Shown in pieces: positions 22,352 to 30,596 of a stretch of 32,941 bases of DNA (its first letter is position 1; each line of letters starts with the position of its first letter). A program made the position numbers and the translations under genes. The notes under the pieces are model-generated. The model was not told the DNA's origin and made no database searches. It worked only from the letters and a program-made list of their open reading frames with translations. Source of the DNA: Chloroflexota bacterium (lineage in GTDB: Bacteria; Chloroflexota; Anaerolineae; CG2-30-64-16); assembly GCA_016876015.1 (NCBI GenBank), contig VGOD01000042.1:1-32941 (forward strand), given 5' to 3'.

Positions 22352-24934
22352 TCAGTGATGCCCCGCGTGATCGGCCGGCGGCGTGTGCGCGTGGAAATGC
22401 CCGGCCTGGTGCATCCGGTTGTGCAGGCCGCGGTGCGCGCCTGTCAGCGCCAGCCGCATCCGTTTGTAGGTCCGATCGTCGGCGCGTGTCCCGACGGTGT
22501 CGAGATAGGCCAGCGCGCCCTCGATCTGCTCCAGGATCGTGACCGCGTCGGCCGCGGCCAGCAGGGGCGCGCCGGCCACGTCCACCATCACCGGCGACGA
22601 GTGTGCGGCGATCATCTCCGGTTTGTCGGCGTAGCCGCCGCGCACGAGGAGCGCCAGCCACGCGCTGCGGGGCACAGCCACGCGCCACCCGCCCGCGGCC
22701 TGCCACCGATCCACCGCCACGCTCTCCCGGATCTCGCCGTTGACGATCAGCTCGACGCGCGACATCGGCACGGTGACGCTGGCCGCCTGCCACGTGACAT
22801 CCACCGCGCCGCCGCTCGCCGTCATGCCGATGCGGCTGCCCATCGGCTTGCCATCCACCGCAAAGTCGAGCAGCGGGCCGTAGCTGACGAAGGTGTCGCC
22901 CCGGCGCACCGCGGCCATCCAGCCGTCATAGGTGAACGCTGCATCGCGCGGCAATCGGGCATAGGTGCGCACCGTGCCCACCGCCGTGCTGGCCGACATC
23001 TTGTCGGTGCCGCCGACAGCCGCCACGAAGTAGCCGCAGTTGAGATAGCGATACCAGTCGGCCAGCGAGTAAGGGTCAATCCCGGTGTAGAGATCGCCCC
23101 ATGAGGTCATTTCGAGCGCGTCGATGTCGCCGTGGACGATGCTGGCCGCGTGCTCGGCGCGGGGGTTGGGGAAGTGGGGCAGCACGACCAGCCCGCCCTG
23201 CGCCTTGCATTGCCGCGCCCACTCGGTCAGCAGCACGTCAATCCCATCTCCCAGCGCGGACTCGTCGGGGCCGCCGGTGGTCATCGGCGTGATCATGCGG
23301 CCGCGATAGCCCAGCAGCGAGATGTGGCCGAGCACGTGCTGGCGGTTCTCTGTGCCGACGCGCACCAGGTACTCGCCGTCGCCGCCCGTCTCGCGAGATC
23401 CCCAGGTGTTGCGGCCGTCGAAGTCGCCCACGTTGGTCATCAGCTCGCCCCACTGACTGGCGAGCAGGTTGACGATGTTCACCCCTTCGCCCGCGCCTTC
23501 CAGCAGCGCGGTCATCGGCGAGAGGAAGTGGACGTGCGTGTCGGCCGTCACCCAGCCCGCCTCGCGCCAGCGCAACACTTTCTCCAGCTCGATCACCACC
23601 TCGGCCGTCTCCGGTGTGATCTCGACGATCGTGCGCACTGGCCGGATTTCGAAGCCTTTGCTGACCTCGACATACACTTTGCCCAATGGCAGGCGGATGA
23701 CCGTCTCGCCGTCAATATAGGTGCACGCGTGAATGCCGCGATGCGGGAAGTCGGCGCTGTAATCCTCGAACCAGGCGGGGTTGAGGATGCGATGGCGATC
23801 CTCCGGCGCCAGATATTCCCCGGCCGCGCCGTGGACATGCAGCTTGACCGGCACAGGCGCGCCGCCCCCCTGCGGCGCGACGCGCAACGTCACCCGCTGC
23901 GTCGCCGCCGCCACCGGCTCAACCTTGCTCTGGCCGGTCTCCGACCGAGCCAGCCCCTCAACCTCCCGCACCGGCGCCACCGCGCCGCCCACCAGATGGA
24001 AGCACGCGTCGGGATGCGCGGTGTACTCGACCGCAACCTGCGTGGCCGACGCCTCCGGCAGTTGGTTGTTGTACGATCCCGCCCAACCCTCGTTCGGATA
24101 GATCAGCCGCGGGGTCGCGGAGATCACCTGGCCCATGTCGAGCCGGATCTGCGCCAGCAGGCCGTTCGCATCGAGGTCGGGCTGGAAGACCTCGCCCTCG
24201 GGCAGGGTCACGATCGCCTTCTGCCGCGTGCGCCAGCGCAGCGGCAGGGCCGACGCCTCGCCGGCCGCCAGCCCTGCGAGGAGGATTCGCCCGGCGCGGG
24301 GGATCAGCCGCAGGCCGGCGATCTCCTTGTCCGGCGCGGGGTTCTGCCAGGCCCACAGCCAGTTGATCCACGGCCCGCCATCGGCCGCGCTGGCGCGCGT
24401 CTGGCCGCGGCCCCAATTCGGCCCCAACTGCTCGTGCGGCGGCCGGATCGGCTGCGGCTTGCGGTGCGGCACGGCTTCGAAGCAATTCTCGCCCCAGCGC
24501 CGCGTGAACATGCCGATCTGATGCCGGCGGCGGATCGGCAGGGTCGCCTCGCTGCCGTCCGCGTAGACCACGATGTATTCCGCGGCCAGCTCGCCGAGCT
24601 GCCCCTGCCCGCGCATCGGAGCAATGAAGCCGGCCGGCCCCGGCTCGACAGGGCGGATGTCAGACGTGTGCATGAAGACCAGCCAGCCGGCCCGGAACGG
24701 CTCGACCGCGAGAACGACCGGCCGGTCGGCCAGCACGACGGGCCGGTCCACCGCAAAGGGGATGCCCCAGGCCACGCACTCGCCCTGTGGCATGTGCGCC
24801 AGCGCCGCGGCCATCGGCTCGGAAAGGCCGGCCGCGGGCAGATCGGCCAGCGCGACGCCGCCGGCCAGCGGGATCGGCCGGAAGCGCGTCGTCGCCGGCC
24901 CGTCCTGGATGTTCGACACGGTTGGGGACGTCAT
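22352..24934 (-). CDS. CehA/McbA-type metallohydrolase with PHP-like domain
   Basis: An 860-residue protein. The first 450 residues look like beta-rich domains with carbohydrate-handling character. From about 460 comes the CehA/McbA PHP-like domain: VTADTHVHFLSPM (metal-binding D465 and His pair), GLVVLPHFPNP with His near 586, VHGDIDALEMTSWGDLY, and AVGGTDKMS, which carries an Asp ligand. The C-terminal 25 residues hold nine histidines (HRGLHNRMHQAGHFHAHTPP, then DHAGHH) and could bind or store metal. No signal peptide is visible. ATG 24934 has AGGAGGC 6 bases upstream. Characterised relatives hydrolyse carbamate or amide bonds, but in this sugar locus the substrate may be a carbohydrate derivative. 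It runs in the same direction as the esterase gene upstream, with palindromic repeats in the 278-bp gap. Confidence 0.75.
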   Translation of the reverse strand: MTSPTVSNIQDGPATTRFRPIPLAGGVALADLPAAGLSEPMAAALAHMPQGECVAWGIPFAVDRPVVLADRPVVLAVEPFRAGWLVFMHTSDIRPVEPGPAGFIAPMRGQGQLGELAAEYIVVYADGSEATLPIRRRHQIGMFTRRWGENCFEAVPHRKPQPIRPPHEQLGPNWGRGQTRASAADGGPWINWLWAWQNPAPDKEIAGLRLIPRAGRILLAGLAAGEASALPLRWRTRQKAIVTLPEGEVFQPDLDANGLLAQIRLDMGQVISATPRLIYPNEGWAGSYNNQLPEASATQVAVEYTAHPDACFHLVGGAVAPVREVEGLARSETGQSKVEPVAAATQRVTLRVAPQGGGAPVPVKLHVHGAAGEYLAPEDRHRILNPAWFEDYSADFPHRGIHACTYIDGETVIRLPLGKVYVEVSKGFEIRPVRTIVEITPETAEVVIELEKVLRWREAGWVTADTHVHFLSPMTALLEGAGEGVNIVNLLASQWGELMTNVGDFDGRNTWGSRETGGDGEYLVRVGTENRQHVLGHISLLGYRGRMITPMTTGGPDESALGDGIDVLLTEWARQCKAQGGLVVLPHFPNPRAEHAASIVHGDIDALEMTSWGDLYTGIDPYSLADWYRYLNCGYFVAAVGGTDKMSASTAVGTVRTYARLPRDAAFTYDGWMAAVRRGDTFVSYGPLLDFAVDGKPMGSRIGMTASGGAVDVTWQAASVTVPMSRVELIVNGEIRESVAVDRWQAAGGWRVAVPRSAWLALLVRGGYADKPEMIAAHSSPVMVDVAGAPLLAAADAVTILEQIEGALAYLDTVGTRADDRTYKRMRLALTGAHRGLHNRMHQAGHFHAHTPPADHAGHH

Positions 24935-24972
24935 GTTTGCCTCCTACTCAGCCATCATACGCTTCAGGCTCA

Positions 24973-25181
24973 CCGCCGGTCTGCGACCGGCGGTCGGGGC
25001 GCGGCAACTGCTCGCGGTAGGCAGTGTACTTCCCGGCCGAGCAGCGCCGACGCCCCATTGCTGGCGACGGTCGCCGCCAGAAGCAGCCAAACAAGCGATC
25101 AAGGCGGGGTCGCAGACCCCTTACAAGCGCGCGATGAGACCAGAACGTCCTTAGCTTGATGCGGATGGGGTCGCAGACCCC
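24973..25181. repeat. Intergenic GGTCGCAGACC-type palindromes
   Basis: Three palindromes lie in the gap between the metallohydrolase and esterase genes: 24973-24993 (CCGCCGGT-CTGCG-ACCGGCGG), 25106-25120 and 25167-25181 (both GGGGTC-GCA-GACCCC). They share the GGTC-GCA-GACC core with the cluster at 18876-19053. No gene or promoter was recognised here. Confidence 0.8.
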
Positions 25182-25212
25182 TGTGAGCAGAATGCTCGTC
25201 TGCGTCCCGTTC

Positions 25213-26277
25213 TCAAGCCAGATACTTGCACAGCCACGGGATCGCCTGCTCGCCGCACCAGCGATGCTCGCCCGCGAAAATGTGCTGGACGAGCCGGGCG
25301 GGTACGCCGTACAGCTCATACGCCCGGCGGGTGATGGCGACCTGCTCGACGGTGTTGGCAATCCCACGCTCGCCGTTCAGCCCGTCGGCGTCGCCCGTCT
25401 CGACGAAGAAGGGCCGCGGCGCGATCAGCGCGGCGATGTCGCACATGTCGGCCAGCTTCCAGAGGCCCGGGATGTAGTTGCACGAGCAGTTACCGTTCAG
25501 CTTGAGCAGCGCGTCCTTGTAGCCGTAGAAGTAGCCGCTGTCCACCGCGCACTTCACCCGCTCATCGAGCGCGGCCAGCCACAGCGTTTGCAGCCCGCCG
25601 CCCGACAGCCCGGCGCTGCCGATCCGATCGGGGTCACAGTCGGGCCGCGTGGCGACGTAGTCAATCAGCCGCATCAAGTCCCACGTCCACATCCCGGCGA
25701 CGGTCTGGCCGAGCGGGATCGCCATGTGGTTGAGCAGCGCGCAACTGCCGCCGAGCATCTGCGCATCCCCCTGGTTCGCCAGCTCGCGGCGTTCGCCGAA
25801 GCCGCGTGCATCGGGGCAGAAGACGACGAACCCGCGGCGCACCAACTGCACGCCATAGTCATAGTTGTGCTGCTCGATGGTCGCGGCAACCTCCGGGATG
25901 TCGCGGCGGCCCGCGGGCGAGAATTTGCCCGCGCTGCCGTGGCCGTGCGGCGCGAGCATGGCCGGCCGGCGCTCGCCGGGCCCCATGTCGTCGGGCACGA
26001 GCGCGTAGACCGGCATGACCACGCCCGGTTCGGTCTGAAGCTCCAGCCGCTCACGAGTGTAGCCGTCGAGCGCGACCCGCTCGGTGATCTTCGGTTGGAG
26101 CGGCGCGGGGCGCATCGTGTCCAGGCCGAGGATGCGGCGGAGCTGCGCGCGCAGCTCGATCTGCCAGGCTTGCAGCTCAGCCAGGCTCTGCGCCCGCAGC
26201 CCCATCTGCCGGCCCACCGTGTCGTAACGGTGGAGCATGTAGTCCAGGGCGGTGAAGAAGGCGGGGGTGATGTCCAT
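25213..26277 (-). CDS. Alpha/beta hydrolase, acetyl xylan esterase-like
   Basis: A 354-residue serine hydrolase. The nucleophile elbow is GSAGLSGGGLQ (Ser225), the acid is probably Asp296 or Asp298 in ETGDADGLNG, and the base is His338 in FAGEHRW. The oxyanion region is seen in LAPHGHGSAGKFS, and PDARGFGERRE is also typical of the large-esterase subfamily related to acetyl xylan esterases and glucuronoyl esterases. There is no signal peptide, so it would act in the cytosol, perhaps removing ester groups from imported oligosaccharides. ATG 26277 has GAGGT about 4 bases upstream. It is transcribed away from the LacI gene, and the shared 239-bp region holds two LacI-type operators, so coordinate control is likely. 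Exact substrate cannot be read. Confidence 0.75.
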   Translation of the reverse strand: MDITPAFFTALDYMLHRYDTVGRQMGLRAQSLAELQAWQIELRAQLRRILGLDTMRPAPLQPKITERVALDGYTRERLELQTEPGVVMPVYALVPDDMGPGERRPAMLAPHGHGSAGKFSPAGRRDIPEVAATIEQHNYDYGVQLVRRGFVVFCPDARGFGERRELANQGDAQMLGGSCALLNHMAIPLGQTVAGMWTWDLMRLIDYVATRPDCDPDRIGSAGLSGGGLQTLWLAALDERVKCAVDSGYFYGYKDALLKLNGNCSCNYIPGLWKLADMCDIAALIAPRPFFVETGDADGLNGERGIANTVEQVAITRRAYELYGVPARLVQHIFAGEHRWCGEQAIPWLCKYLA

Positions 26278-26387
26278 GTTGACCTCGAATGGTGAGTTGG
26301 TGCAGAAACTTCTTGCATTCTATAGCTATCTGCGGGAAATCCCAAAATCGCGCGCCTCTGGCAGCCGTTCGCATCTCTGAACACCGC

Positions 26388-26399
26388 GAAAACGTTTAC
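26388..26399. promoter_or_regulatory. LacI-type operator O1 (GAAAACGTTTAC)
   Basis: AAACGTTT core with a central CG step, typical of LacI/GalR-family sites. It lies just upstream of the -35 of the divergent LacI promoter and 110 bp from the esterase start. Confidence 0.7.
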
Positions 26400-26405
26400 C
26401 CAGAT

Positions 26406-26434
26406 TTGACACCGCCGGCCGGCTGCGCTATACT
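26406..26434 (+). promoter_or_regulatory. Near-consensus sigma70 promoter of the LacI-GH65 operon
   Basis: TTGACA (26406-26411), 17-bp spacer, TATACT (26429-26434). The expected start near 26441 leaves a leader of about 75 nt. It is bracketed by two operators, which predicts tight repression and autoregulation. Confidence 0.8.
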
Positions 26435-26441
26435 CGATCGG

Positions 26442-26454
26442 GTAAAACGTTTAC
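26442..26454. promoter_or_regulatory. LacI-type operator O2 (GTAAAACGTTTAC)
   Basis: GTAAA-ACG-TTTAC, an inverted repeat of 5-bp arms, overlapping the predicted transcription start. It shares AAAACGTTTAC with O1; the two centres are 55 bp apart, compatible with looping. Confidence 0.75.
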
Positions 26455-26516
26455 ATCGAAGCGTCGCTCTTCGTGACTGCGACGTTCTGTGTTGCGCCCC
26501 AAAGGAACACGTTGAC

Positions 26517-27533
26517 ATGCCCATGCCGACCATCCGCGACGTCGCCAGGGAAGCTGGCGTCTCCATCGCCACCGTCTCCGGCGTCTTCAACAACACTCGC
26601 CGCGTGGGGCAGGCGACCCGCCAGCGCGTGCTCGAGGTGGCCGAGCGCATCGGCTATCGCGCCAACGTCACGGCCCGCAACCTGCGCGCCAACGAGACGC
26701 GCCTGTTCGGATTCTCGTGGCGGCCCATCCCTGCCGACTCGTTCAGCCCCGTCTTCGATCGTTTTCTCCAGGCGATCGCCGAGGCGGGCGCCCGTCATGA
26801 CTACCGCATTCTCACCTATCCATCCGCCAGCCTCGAAGATGAAATCGCGTTCTACGAACAGATGATGCTCGTGGGCCAGGTGGATGGCTTCATCCTGGCC
26901 AACACGAGTCTGGGAGACGTCCGCATCCGCCGGCTGTTGGATGCCGGCTTCCCTTTCGTGGCCTTTGGCCGGTCCAACCCCGAGTGGGATTTCCCCTGGG
27001 TAGACGTTGACGGCGCGGCGGGCATCGAGATCGCGGTGCAGCATCTGATCGGCTGCGGACACGGCCGGATCGCCTGCCTGGCCTGGCCCGAACGCTCACT
27101 CAGCGGAGCGCATCGGCTGGCCGGCTATCGGACGGCCATGACCCAGGCCGGCCTGAACGTCGAGCCGGCATGGGTGGCGCGGGCGGAAAACCAATACGGC
27201 GAGGCCCACGCCGCGGCTTGCCGGCTGCTGGGGCTGCCGGCCGCCATCCAGCCGACCGCGGTCGTCGCCATGAGCGATCTGATGGCGATCGGCGCCATCA
27301 ACGCGGGCTGGGACATGGGGCTGAAGGTCGGCCCAGAGCTGGCCGTGATCGGCTTCGACGATGCGCCGGTGACGCGCTTCCTGCGGCCGCCTCTGTCCAG
27401 CCTCCGGCAGCCCATCGCCGAGATCGGGGAACGCCTGGCGACGATGTTGGCCGATCTATGCAGCGGCCGGCCGCTGGTCGAGCGTCAGGTGCTTTTGCGA
27501 CCGGAGTTGATCGTCAGGGAGTCATGCGGATGA
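26517..27533 (+). CDS. LacI-family transcriptional regulator
   Basis: A 338-residue LacI/GalR-type repressor. The N-terminal helix-turn-helix and hinge helix read TIRDVAREAGVSIATVSGVF, then RVLEVAERIGYRANVTARNL. The effector domain follows the periplasmic-binding fold (GFILANTSLGD, VDVDGAAGIEIAVQHLI, AVVAMSDLMAIGAI, VIGFDDAPVTRFLRPPLSSL). ATG 26517 is taken as start because MPMPTIRDVA is a normal LacI N-terminus; AAAGGA lies about 10 bases upstream. The open frame upstream to 26289 runs through the promoter and is not coding. Two AAAACGTTTAC operators flank its promoter, so it probably represses itself, the downstream phosphorylase/transport genes and perhaps the divergent esterase. The ligand is presumably the disaccharide or a phosphorylated derivative. 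Its stop overlaps the next start (ATGA). Confidence 0.92.
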   Translation: MPMPTIRDVAREAGVSIATVSGVFNNTRRVGQATRQRVLEVAERIGYRANVTARNLRANETRLFGFSWRPIPADSFSPVFDRFLQAIAEAGARHDYRILTYPSASLEDEIAFYEQMMLVGQVDGFILANTSLGDVRIRRLLDAGFPFVAFGRSNPEWDFPWVDVDGAAGIEIAVQHLIGCGHGRIACLAWPERSLSGAHRLAGYRTAMTQAGLNVEPAWVARAENQYGEAHAAACRLLGLPAAIQPTAVVAMSDLMAIGAINAGWDMGLKVGPELAVIGFDDAPVTRFLRPPLSSLRQPIAEIGERLATMLADLCSGRPLVERQVLLRPELIVRESCG

Positions 27534-30367
27534 ATCTGCGCGCTGTGATCTTCGACCTGGACGGCGTCATCACCGACACCGCCGAATACCACTACCAGGC
27601 CTGGCAGCGATTGGCCGATGAGGAGGGCCTGCCCTTCGACAGGACGATCAACGAACGGCTGCGCGGTGTAGGCCGCCGTGAATCGCTCGAGATCATCCTG
27701 GCGGGACGGCCCGTCACCGAAGCGCTGCTTGCCGAGATGATGCGGCGCAAGAACGACTACTACGTCGCATTGCTGCAGCAGATCACACCGGCCAACCTCT
27801 TGCCCGGCGCGCTGGAGCTGCTGGCCGAGCTGCGCGGCGCAGGCATCAAGATCGGCATCGGCTCGGTCAGCAAGAACACCTGGACGGTGATCAACCGCCT
27901 GGGCATCGGCCACCTGTTGGATGCAGTGGCCGACGGCTACAGCGCAGAGCGCAGCAAGCCCGCGCCCGACATCTTCCTGGCGGCCGCGCAGATGCTGGCG
28001 ACCCCGGCCGGCGCCTGCGCTGTCGTGGAAGATGCCGCGGCAGGCATCGAAGCTGCGCTGGCCGCCGGCATGTGGGCGATCGGGGTTGGGCCGGTCGAGC
28101 GCGTGGGGCGGGCGCACGCGCGCTGCGACGATCTGGCCGGCGTGCGGCTGGCAGACATCCGTCAGGCTCTGGAGGACGCGGGCTGGGTCATCACGGAGCC
28201 GGTGTTCGATCCTACCGCCGCGCATCATCGTGAGACGATCTTCACCACCGGCAACGGCAACCTGTGTGTACGCGGGACCTTCGAGGAGGGCTATCCCGGC
28301 GAGCACGCGGGGTGCTTCATGCACCGGCTGTGGGACGATATGCCGGTCCATTACACCGAGCTGGCCAACCTGCCGCGCTGGTGGGGCGTAGACATCTGGG
28401 CGAACGGCGTGCGCTTTCGGCTGGATCGAGGCAAGATCCTGCACTATCGGCGCTGGCTCGACCTGCGGAACGGCGTGCTCTGTCGCACCGTGTGCTGGCA
28501 GCCCACTGAGGATGGTCCCGTGCTCGACTTGCACTTCGAGCGCCTGGTCAACCTGGCCGATCCGCACCCTTCGACAGGCTCAGGGCAGGTTCTCGCCGCG
28601 GTCCAGGTGAGGGTGGAGGCAGCAGCCGGACAGGCCGAGGTGCGGGTGCGCACCGGTCTGGATGCGCATGTGGAGAATCAAGGATTGGTGCATTGGGACG
28701 TGCTCGCGCAGGAGGCGCAGCCCGATGCGGCGGCCCTTAGCGTGTGCACGCGCGCTACCGGCCTCGAACTGGCGCTGGCGGCGGCGGTCAACACATCAGG
28801 AACGGCGCGCTGGAAATCGGCCTCGTGCGATAGCGACGGCCATCCAGCCGTCGAGCGTCGCGCGTCGCTGCGCAGGGGCGAAGCGTTGACGGTAGAGAAG
28901 TTCATCGGGCTGGTGAGCGAGCTGGACGCGGACGAGCCGCTGGCCGCGGCGACCGATTTGGTCCGTGCGGCCCAGGCGAAGGGCTACGCGGCCATCCGTG
29001 CGGCCAATGACGACGAGTGGGCGCGAACCTGGGCCAGCTCCGATGTGAACATCGAGGGCGACAACCTGGCGCAAGCGGCGCTCCGGTTCGGCATCTTCCA
29101 GCTCTTGATCGCGGCCCCGCGACACACCGAGCGCGCCAGCATCGGCGCCAAAACGCTGAGCGGCCTGGGCTACCGGCATCACATCTTCTGGGACACCGAG
29201 ATCTTCATGCTGCCGTTCTTCATCTTGACCCAACCGCGGCTGGCCCGGAACATGCTGATGTATCGCTGGCACGGCCTGGCGGCTGCGCGAGAGAAGGCGT
29301 GCGCCAACGGCTACGAGGGCGCGCAGTATCCCTGGGAGAGCGCGGCCGACGGCCACGAGGTGACGCCGGTGTGGGTGGTCAACAAGGCGGACTCGCGGCA
29401 ACTGATCCGCATCTGGACCGGCGACATCGAGATCCACATCACCGCCGATGTTGCGTATGGTGTGATGCAATACTGGCGCGTCACAGCCGATGATGCCTTC
29501 ATGGCCGACTACGGCGCCGAGATCGTGCTGGACGGCGCCAAATTCTGGGCCAGCGCGGCGACCCTGGGAGCGGATGATCGGTATCACTACCGCAACGTCA
29601 TCGGCCCGGATGAAAACCACGACCGCGTTGACGACAACGCCTACACCAACTATCTGGCGCGCTGGCATCTGCGGACTGCGCTGGAGGTGCTGGCCTGGCT
29701 GAAGGCTGCGGATGCCGGCCGCGCGGCTGCGCTGGTCGAGGCGCTGGATCTGAGCGAATCGCGGCTGGCCTACTGGGCCGAGGTCGCCGACCGCATCTAC
29801 CTGCCGGACGATGTGGAGACCGGCGTGATCGAGCAGTTTGCGGGCTTCTTCGGCCTACCAGCTCCCGACCTGAGCGTGATGCGCGATCCGCAGCGCACGA
29901 AATCCATGCAGGCGCTGTTGGGCATCGAAGGGTGCGCGGCTGTGCAGGTCCTCAAGCAGCCCGACGTTTTGATGCTCCAATACTTGCTGCCCGATCTGTT
30001 CACAGAGGAGCAGGTGCGCGCGAACTTCGAGTATTACGACCCGCGCACCGATCACGAGCTGGGCTCCAGCCTGGGGCCGAGCATCAGCGCGATCATGGCG
30101 CTCCGTGCAGGCGCTCATGACCTCGCATATCGCCACTTCCAACGCGCGGCTGCGGCCGACCTGTTGGACGTGCGCGGCAACACCAGCGACGGCATCCACG
30201 GCGCCGGCGCAGGCGGGTTGTGGCAGGCGGTCGTCTTTGGCTTCGGCGGCCTGCAGATCACGGATCAGGGCTGGGAGACCCGTCCGAGCCTACCCGTTGG
30301 CTGGACGCGGTTGGCGTTCAAGTTCTACGAACGGGGACGATTGCAGACCGTGGCGATCGGCAGCTAA
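27530..30367 (+). CDS. Beta-phosphoglucomutase-GH65 glycoside phosphorylase fusion
   Basis: A 945-residue bifunctional enzyme. Residues 1-217 are a HAD-family beta-phosphoglucomutase: nucleophile pair D9/D11 in FDLDGVITD, PGALELLAELR cap/core junction, KPAPDIFL and VVEDAAAGIEAA. Residues 218-945 are GH65: FTTGNGNLCVRG at the start of the beta-sandwich, HIFWDTEIFMLPF, catalytic acid Glu695 in GPDENHDRVDDNAYTN, VLKQPDVLML, and the phosphate-loop-like ELGSSLGPSISA. The GH65 part would split an alpha-linked disaccharide (maltose, trehalose, kojibiose or nigerose type) with phosphate to beta-glucose 1-phosphate; the mutase part would make glucose 6-phosphate. ATG 27530, overlapping the LacI stop, has GGGAG 8 bases upstream; ATG 27524 is too close to it. 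A short repeat-derived insert lies near residue 350. Confidence 0.9.
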   Translation: MNLRAVIFDLDGVITDTAEYHYQAWQRLADEEGLPFDRTINERLRGVGRRESLEIILAGRPVTEALLAEMMRRKNDYYVALLQQITPANLLPGALELLAELRGAGIKIGIGSVSKNTWTVINRLGIGHLLDAVADGYSAERSKPAPDIFLAAAQMLATPAGACAVVEDAAAGIEAALAAGMWAIGVGPVERVGRAHARCDDLAGVRLADIRQALEDAGWVITEPVFDPTAAHHRETIFTTGNGNLCVRGTFEEGYPGEHAGCFMHRLWDDMPVHYTELANLPRWWGVDIWANGVRFRLDRGKILHYRRWLDLRNGVLCRTVCWQPTEDGPVLDLHFERLVNLADPHPSTGSGQVLAAVQVRVEAAAGQAEVRVRTGLDAHVENQGLVHWDVLAQEAQPDAAALSVCTRATGLELALAAAVNTSGTARWKSASCDSDGHPAVERRASLRRGEALTVEKFIGLVSELDADEPLAAATDLVRAAQAKGYAAIRAANDDEWARTWASSDVNIEGDNLAQAALRFGIFQLLIAAPRHTERASIGAKTLSGLGYRHHIFWDTEIFMLPFFILTQPRLARNMLMYRWHGLAAAREKACANGYEGAQYPWESAADGHEVTPVWVVNKADSRQLIRIWTGDIEIHITADVAYGVMQYWRVTADDAFMADYGAEIVLDGAKFWASAATLGADDRYHYRNVIGPDENHDRVDDNAYTNYLARWHLRTALEVLAWLKAADAGRAAALVEALDLSESRLAYWAEVADRIYLPDDVETGVIEQFAGFFGLPAPDLSVMRDPQRTKSMQALLGIEGCAAVQVLKQPDVLMLQYLLPDLFTEEQVRANFEYYDPRTDHELGSSLGPSISAIMALRAGAHDLAYRHFQRAAAADLLDVRGNTSDGIHGAGAGGLWQAVVFGFGGLQITDQGWETRPSLPVGWTRLAFKFYERGRLQTVAIGS
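28567..28589. repeat. Short repeat (CCCTTCGACAGGCTCAGGGC) in frame inside the GH65 fusion gene
   Basis: The CTTCGACAGGCTCAGG word common in intergenic repeats (a relative is at 3701-3717) reads as HPSTGSGQ between LVNLAD and VLAAVQVRV, in a beta-sandwich loop of the GH65 domain. Confidence 0.65.
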
Positions 30368-30377
30368 CCACGACCCA

Positions 30378-30422
30378 GCCGGGCCGTCCCGTGCGTCTTG
30401 GCCGACAGGGGGACGGCCCGGC
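30378..30422. terminator. Hairpin after the phosphorylase fusion gene
   Basis: GCCGGGCCGTCCC (30378-30390) pairs perfectly with GGGACGGCCCGGC (30410-30422) around 19 nt, starting 10 bp after the stop. No T run follows, so it may attenuate, or stabilise the upstream mRNA 3' end, rather than stop all transcription. The remaining gap to 30596 has no recognised promoter, only a strong SD for the next gene. Confidence 0.5.
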
Positions 30423-30596
30423 GTCATCTGTCCAGCGCATCCGCGCCGGCCAGACTGAACGGCTATTCTACCAGGCAAGCGTCAGGCTGGCAAGGGCAGC
30501 GGTGCGCGGCGAGGAAGGAGGTGAGACGCACACGCCGCAGGCCACGTGCGCAAAGACCAATCTACCAACCTACCCAATCTCACGGAGGAGACAACC

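Noticed and set aside
22217..23104. 295-codon + strand ORF across tRNA-Sec
   Set aside because: It reads antisense through the tRNA and the metallohydrolase gene; no protein motif.
23132..25159. 675-codon open frame on the + strand
   Set aside because: Antisense to the CehA/McbA gene; Arg/Ala/Pro/His-rich with no recognisable motif and no SD-supported start.
26289..26516. N-terminal extension of the LacI ORF
   Set aside because: It runs through a consensus promoter and two operators, has no SD, and LacI proteins start at the helix-turn-helix.
27170..27529. N-terminal extension of the mutase-GH65 ORF
   Set aside because: It overlaps the LacI gene in another frame and is Arg/Gly-rich; the HAD domain starts at ATG 27530.
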